A stretch of DNA of 64,000 nucleotides, taken from Odontocerum albicorne (Eukaryota; Arthropoda; Insecta; Trichoptera; Odontoceridae). Under the pieces are notes generated by a model that did no database searches, was not told the origin of the DNA, and saw nothing but the letters and a program-made list of their open reading frames with translations. How positions within the stretch are numbered: the stretch's first letter is position 1; every line of letters starts with the position of its first letter. The stretch lies in contig OX463839.1 of NCBI GenBank assembly GCA_949825065.1, positions 34,047,540 to 34,111,539 on the forward strand. Reading direction: 5' to 3'. The translations under genes and the position numbers were made by a program. This document shows, piece by piece, positions 59,893-64,000 of the stretch.

Positions 59893-61264
59893 AAAACCAG
59901 TGACTATGTAAATCTTCTTTTTTCCCCTCTTATTTTAGGCCTGTTGGTAAAAATAATAACAATAAAACAAGAAACAAAAAAATACAATTATAAAGAAATA
60001 TATAAATAAAATAAATATTCTATTGAGTCTACTTTTCTTGTGATAATTAACATATTGTATTTTGATATATAAAATGATGTAATATAAAATTATGTAATAC
60101 TCGTACATCTTTCAGTTTTAAATGCTCTTTTGAAGTGTTGTACTGAGTGGTTTGGCTTATGATGTCGACGTCTCGAAAACGTTGCAGTTTTCATTTTCAA
60201 GGTTTATTTGTAATCAACTTTGCCATAAGTACAATACTCCGAAACACCTTATAAAACTAATACGAAGAACCACGAAAGCCTAAACATATATATTTGAGGG
60301 TTTTCTTATGCTAGAAATATTGAAAATTTGGAAAAGGGATTTTAGATGAGATTTGTTCCCACCCTGTTATTGGATGGTTGTTTATTTATTTAAAAAAAAT
60401 TCATAACAATGTTTTTTTATGGCACATGCTTTTTTTAACTTTGAGGGCTTAACAATGAAAAGCTTACTTGATAACCTCAACATCGCAGTATCATCATTGA
60501 ATTTAGTGACACTTGTCGGCTAATTCTCATCTCAATTTTGATATCCAAATAAAAATGGGATATGTAAAAATGAGACATCAAAAATAAATTTACCATTGGC
60601 GCAAGCACGCCGCCGCAACCGTTTTTAGCAATCACTGCATCTACTCGTACATGAGAAGTTCCATTAAATACAAATGAGAATTAAATTGAACAAATTTTTG
60701 TTTTAAAATAATGTCCGACTGTTTTGCATAGTCAGTTTGTGTCTGGCACTCCACGTGATTGGTGCAATCATTCCCGACAATTCAATCATTAGCAGAGGCT
60801 GCGGATTGAATGTTGTTTGATGTACGAGTATTCAAGAGGACTATTTTTGGATGTCAGTTCAAACGGTAGACACTGTCGAGGTCAGTTAATCAAAGGGAAA
60901 ACATCAAGGATATTATTAACAAATCAAAGTGAGGAGATGGTCCTCAAAATTACTATCATTTGTATTTTGCTGAAACTATTTTTTGGAAATAAAATTAACA
61001 TGTTGCCCGGAAAGTTATTTCATATCTCTCGTATAGATGTCGTTGGGACTAATTTTTCGTTCATAATTTCATTTCTAACGTGCTGAATATAGGATATTAT
61101 TATGAAAGGTAAACATTTAGCGCATTTTTTTGTTAATGGTTTACCCAAATTGCTTGAGCGGCTCTTTGACGGGATTTTGAAAATGAAACAAAATAAGTTG
61201 TTTTTTTCGGTGCTTGATGCTTTTATACGACCGTAAATGAAAAATTGTGACACAAATAAAAAAA
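59893..61264. other. AT-rich intergenic region
   Basis: No host coding or mobile-element signal is recognised here. Confidence 0.4.
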
Positions 61265-61274
61265 AGAGATAAGT

Positions 61275-61560
61275 ACAGTATGTCGTTGTCGTTGCTGGGC
61301 CTCGTAGTGGAGGGTCCCCTCGTCATTCCAACGTCAATTCAGTTGGGAAGCAAAGTTGCGTTGTAGAATTTGTTTTATAAGTGAGTGAGCCGTTGCACAC
61401 CAGCAAACTCACCAGCCACACCGCTGTACTGGATCCGATGGCACACCTGAAGTAAGACGATCGAAGCACACCGACATGTTTTTTTTTTTAAGAATAGATG
61501 TGACCGAAGTCATAACACCCCCGAATACTAGGCGGGAAAAATACCTGTGTCATTCGTATG
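61275..61560 (-). mobile_element. SINE-like element with LINE-type 3' end (copy 1, 5' incomplete)
   Basis: On the minus strand it aligns over about 250 bp with the copy at 63700-64000: GACTTCGGTCACATCTA, GTGTGCCATCGGATCCAGTA, GGTGAGTTTGCTGGTGTGCA, then ACGTTGGAATGACGAGGGGA and ACTACGAGGCCCAGCAACGA. The 3' part matches the LINE tail at 52285-52330. The head with the B box is not present here. Confidence 0.75.
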
Positions 61561-61567
61561 TAACAGT

Positions 61568-61731
61568 ATATGAATGGTTGAATTAAAATAGGCACTAAGT
61601 ACCAAAAAAAAAACAAAAAAAACTAAGCATGCAGTTTCATTATATATGACATATAGAACGAAACTGCATACTTAGTTTTTTTTTGTTTTTTTTTTGGTAC
61701 TTAGTGCCTATTTTAATTCAACCATTCATAT
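61568..61731. repeat. near-perfect 164-bp palindrome
   Basis: Arms of about 71 bp (61568-61638 and 61660-61731) begin ATATGAATGGTTGAATTAAA and end GCAGTTTC, with one or two mismatches and a 21-bp loop. It directly adjoins the SINE-like element at 61275-61560 and looks like a hairpin MITE. Confidence 0.9.
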
Positions 61732-62369
61732 GGTGACAGTAAGCGATCATGTGTGTTTCAATCAATGTGGTTTAAAAAATAAGTAATGGTGATACGACAG
61801 TTGAAGATGTTCACTTTGGATGGCTGATGACGATTAAATCGAGGCATTGATCGAGAATAACTAACGTTCTACGACATGAGATACTACTAAAATATCAAAA
61901 ACTGCTACGAGCGAGTTACATCTAAATAAAAAATGTTGTCGACATTGACCTTAAAATACGAAATAACTTTGCTGGAAACTTACTGAGCTGGAAACCTGGC
62001 TCGCGAAACTCAGTTCCATTCCATTTGAATTTATCTAGTGGATCTTTGAGCAATCTTTCATAAATTAAAATAAAAAGCACTCATGATTTTGTAAACATCA
62101 CAATTCAAGTCGTCTATTTGTTCATGTTGTTGAAAAAAATAGGTTTTTTTTTATAAAAAAACTTTTTTTTATTCATTCATTCGAATCACTAATTCGGACA
62201 TATTAAAGGGCGTGACAGACAGAAAACGCAGTGTCCGGTTTCATCGATCGAGCCTACGGGTATAGAAACCTCTGGAGTAGGCACGAAATACGCAGTTTGT
62301 CATTGCATGTGTCGGCAATATTGCCGTGCGCGTATAGTAAGAAATATTTAATTAGATTGGCACCATTCA

Positions 62370-62465
62370 TTTTTAATTTTTGTGGGTCCCATCGGAAATT
62401 GAATACGAAACCCTTGGATTGAAGTTAAGAGCTTTACCTATTAGACTACAGAAGTCACCACCCTT
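62370..62465 (-). repeat. tRNA-derived SINE-like copy 8
   Basis: The minus strand reads CTGTAGTCTAATAGGTAAAG, CTTAACTTCAATCCAAGGG, then TATTCAATTTCCGATGGGACC. Confidence 0.55.
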
Positions 62466-62989
62466 AAATTTTGTAGTACGACGGTTACTACGATGATTTT
62501 TTCAATTATTTATTTCCTCTCATATGTTTTTCTATGTTCACGCGAAAATATAATATAAGGTGCTAATCACTTTCCTGGAATTTTTTGTATCAGCCCCATC
62601 AATCTAACCATCCAGCCTTACAAATTAATAAGTAATTTAGTTATGTGCCCGAGTATCAGAAGCACTACAGTCGTTACGAATGGTTTGGGGAAGTAGATAT
62701 GATGTATTACTGATATGGTAGTTTTAATATTACTGTGAGATGCCATTCCACTCTAATCTAAGTACAGTGCCCGGCGGTAAGTAATACACATCGTTTGTAG
62801 AGCGTCGTCTCTGTCGCACGATGCACTAACTGCATCTTGGGTGAACAATTTTAATGTCCAGATGTAAACCTAAATATATTTTTAGTGGCATACCTTATCA
62901 ATAATAAATGCAATACATTTAACTCTTCAAAATCTCAAAACAGGTTGAATATGAGTTGAGTGTTTTGTTTGTGTACGTCCAGTTAAATG

Positions 62990-63200
62990 TATTGAATTCT
63001 CCCGGTCTCCAGGTCTCCAGGAAGTGAGGAATAGCGGAGAAGCGCAACGCATTCTCGATTGCTTCCGCCGCGCTGCCCTGAGTATATCAGCCGGAACCCT
63101 GACCAGTGCCAGTGCAGAACTGCTGTGTCCGGCCTCGGATTAAATGGACGGTCATTTTCTCATTAAACCGGCGGCTGAACATGTTGTCAGAGATTGAAGG
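62990..63200. other. GC-rich island
   Basis: About 200 bp richer in CG than anything around it, including CCGCCGCGCTGCCC, GAGTATATCAGCC and GTGTCCGGCCTCGG. No coding assignment is possible. It could be a promoter, an LTR piece or a first exon. Confidence 0.35.
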
Positions 63201-63699
63201 GTCAATCCATGCATAAAGCATTGATATTTGAATCAATATGCGGAGTGACATTTGAAAATAATAATTTTACGCATGACTTCCACTTGGAGGTTTCGGGTTT
63301 GGACGCTGATGGTAACGAAATAAAATAGTCTCAATTTGTTTCACATGTTTTTTTATCGATTTTCACCCAAATTTTGGTTTCCCAGTCAATGAGGAATGAA
63401 TGGTAAGTTGATTACGTTCATTGAGCATACATAATATGTCATAGAAGCGTAATCACAATACAATTTAGAATAATACGGAATTGCATATTTGGTTGGTTGG
63501 AAGTAATTGTCACTTTGCTAATAAAATTAATAAAGTGTTTTATAATATTACATTTAATGTGGAGTGAAAAACGAATACATACATACCATATGAATATTTT
63601 GAAATGTTTTATTTGTATACACTCGTATATAAATATCTACGGAGCCTGTAGCTTTGGACGTATCTGTATATTTTCACAATCATCGGTTTGTATTAAATT

Positions 63700-64000
63700 T
63701 GCATTCAATGAAGGTCGCCGGTTCGAACCCCGTGCTGTGCTTTCCCCCATGAATGAAATGTGCATTTTTTCCTCCTAGTGTTTCCAGGTATAAGGGTACC
63801 TATGACTTTGGTCATATCTACTCTTTCAAAAAAAAGGAAAAAAACATGCCAGTGTGCTCTGATAGTGTTACTCCAGTGTGCCATCGGATTCAATATAGCG
63901 ATGTGGCCGGTGAGTTTGCTAGTGTGCAACAGTTCACTCATTTAAAACAAACTCCACAGCACAGACGTTGGAATGTCGAGGGGATCCTCGACTACGAGGC
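63700..64000 (+). mobile_element. SINE-like element with tRNA B box and LINE-type 3' end (copy 2, runs off the window)
   Basis: The head has GGTCGCCGGTTCGAACCCCG, a perfect box B. The body matches the minus copy at 61275-61560 in order. The 3' part (GACGTTGGAATGTCGAGGGG, CTCGACTACGAGGC) is cut by the window end. The box A side (about 63640-63700) is not clear. Confidence 0.75.

Noticed and set aside
63119..63180. A coding exon in the GC-rich island
   Set aside because: No frame shows a recognisable motif and no matching splice partners are visible within the window.
61275..64000. A 2.7-kb DNA transposon with 250-bp terminal inverted repeats
   Set aside because: The inverted pair is better explained as two copies of one SINE-like element in opposite orientation: copy 2 has a tRNA B box, the 3' part matches a LINE tail at 52285, and nothing between them resembles a transposase.
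1..64000. CRISPR arrays, operons, plasmid or phage features
   Set aside because: The window is spliced insect nuclear DNA. The tandem repeats lack spacer structure and no prokaryotic gene order is present.

Overview
The window is AT-rich nuclear DNA of an insect. Spliced genes have GT-AG introns, and the repeats are insect-type: mariner, piggyBac, Tigger/pogo, hAT, I-clade and CR1/Jockey-like LINEs, and tRNA-derived SINEs. The repeat mix would fit a hemipteran, but nothing in the sequence fixes the order.

Three host genes can be read exon by exon. (1) Plus strand, 6308-22853: eleven exons of NAA35/MAK10, the auxiliary subunit of the NatC N-terminal acetyltransferase. The first exons lie upstream of base 1. 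(2) Minus strand, 33583-27988: a compact gene for a 171-residue acidic, probably disordered protein that I do not recognise. (3) Minus strand, 58977-40986: thirteen exons of a 601-residue SLC5 sodium/solute symporter of the sodium-coupled monocarboxylate / multivitamin group. All exon joins were checked for reading phase and close without a stop.

Most of the rest is transposon sequence in introns. From left to right: an intact I-clade LINE with a 12-bp target-site duplication (162-5978); a decayed piggyBac (10062-12747); a mariner inside an antisense CR1-like LINE (15740-18780); a mellifera-type mariner inside another LINE tail (19321-20460); an LTR-like segment with GC-rich tandem repeats (20915-21994); a Himar-like mariner between genes (23305-24594); two mellifera-type mariners (31912-33183 and 37916-39202); a deleted sibling of the first mariner inside a CR1-like LINE (34570-36620); a Tigger element interrupted by a 435-bp LINE insertion with a 12-bp duplication (41128-42843); a mariner with a substituted catalytic residue (46443-47733); a palindromic MITE ending 15 bp from a splice acceptor (50992-51210); a mariner remnant carrying a LINE fragment (51740-52811); an IS630/DDE_3-type remnant (53097-53653); and a hAT MITE with a perfect 8-bp duplication (56439-56899).

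Two SINE-like families run through the window. One has a tRNA-like head and at least eight copies. The other, at 61275-61560 and 63700-64000, has a B-box head and a 3' end shared with a LINE tail at 52285-52380.

The host genes have unrelated roles (co-translational N-acetylation, unknown, small-solute uptake), so the region is not an operon-like or pathway cluster. The clearest unusual points are the layered insertions with readable empty sites, the LINE whose two ORFs share one frame across a single stop codon, a minisatellite made from a LINE tail, and SINEs with a LINE-like 3' end.
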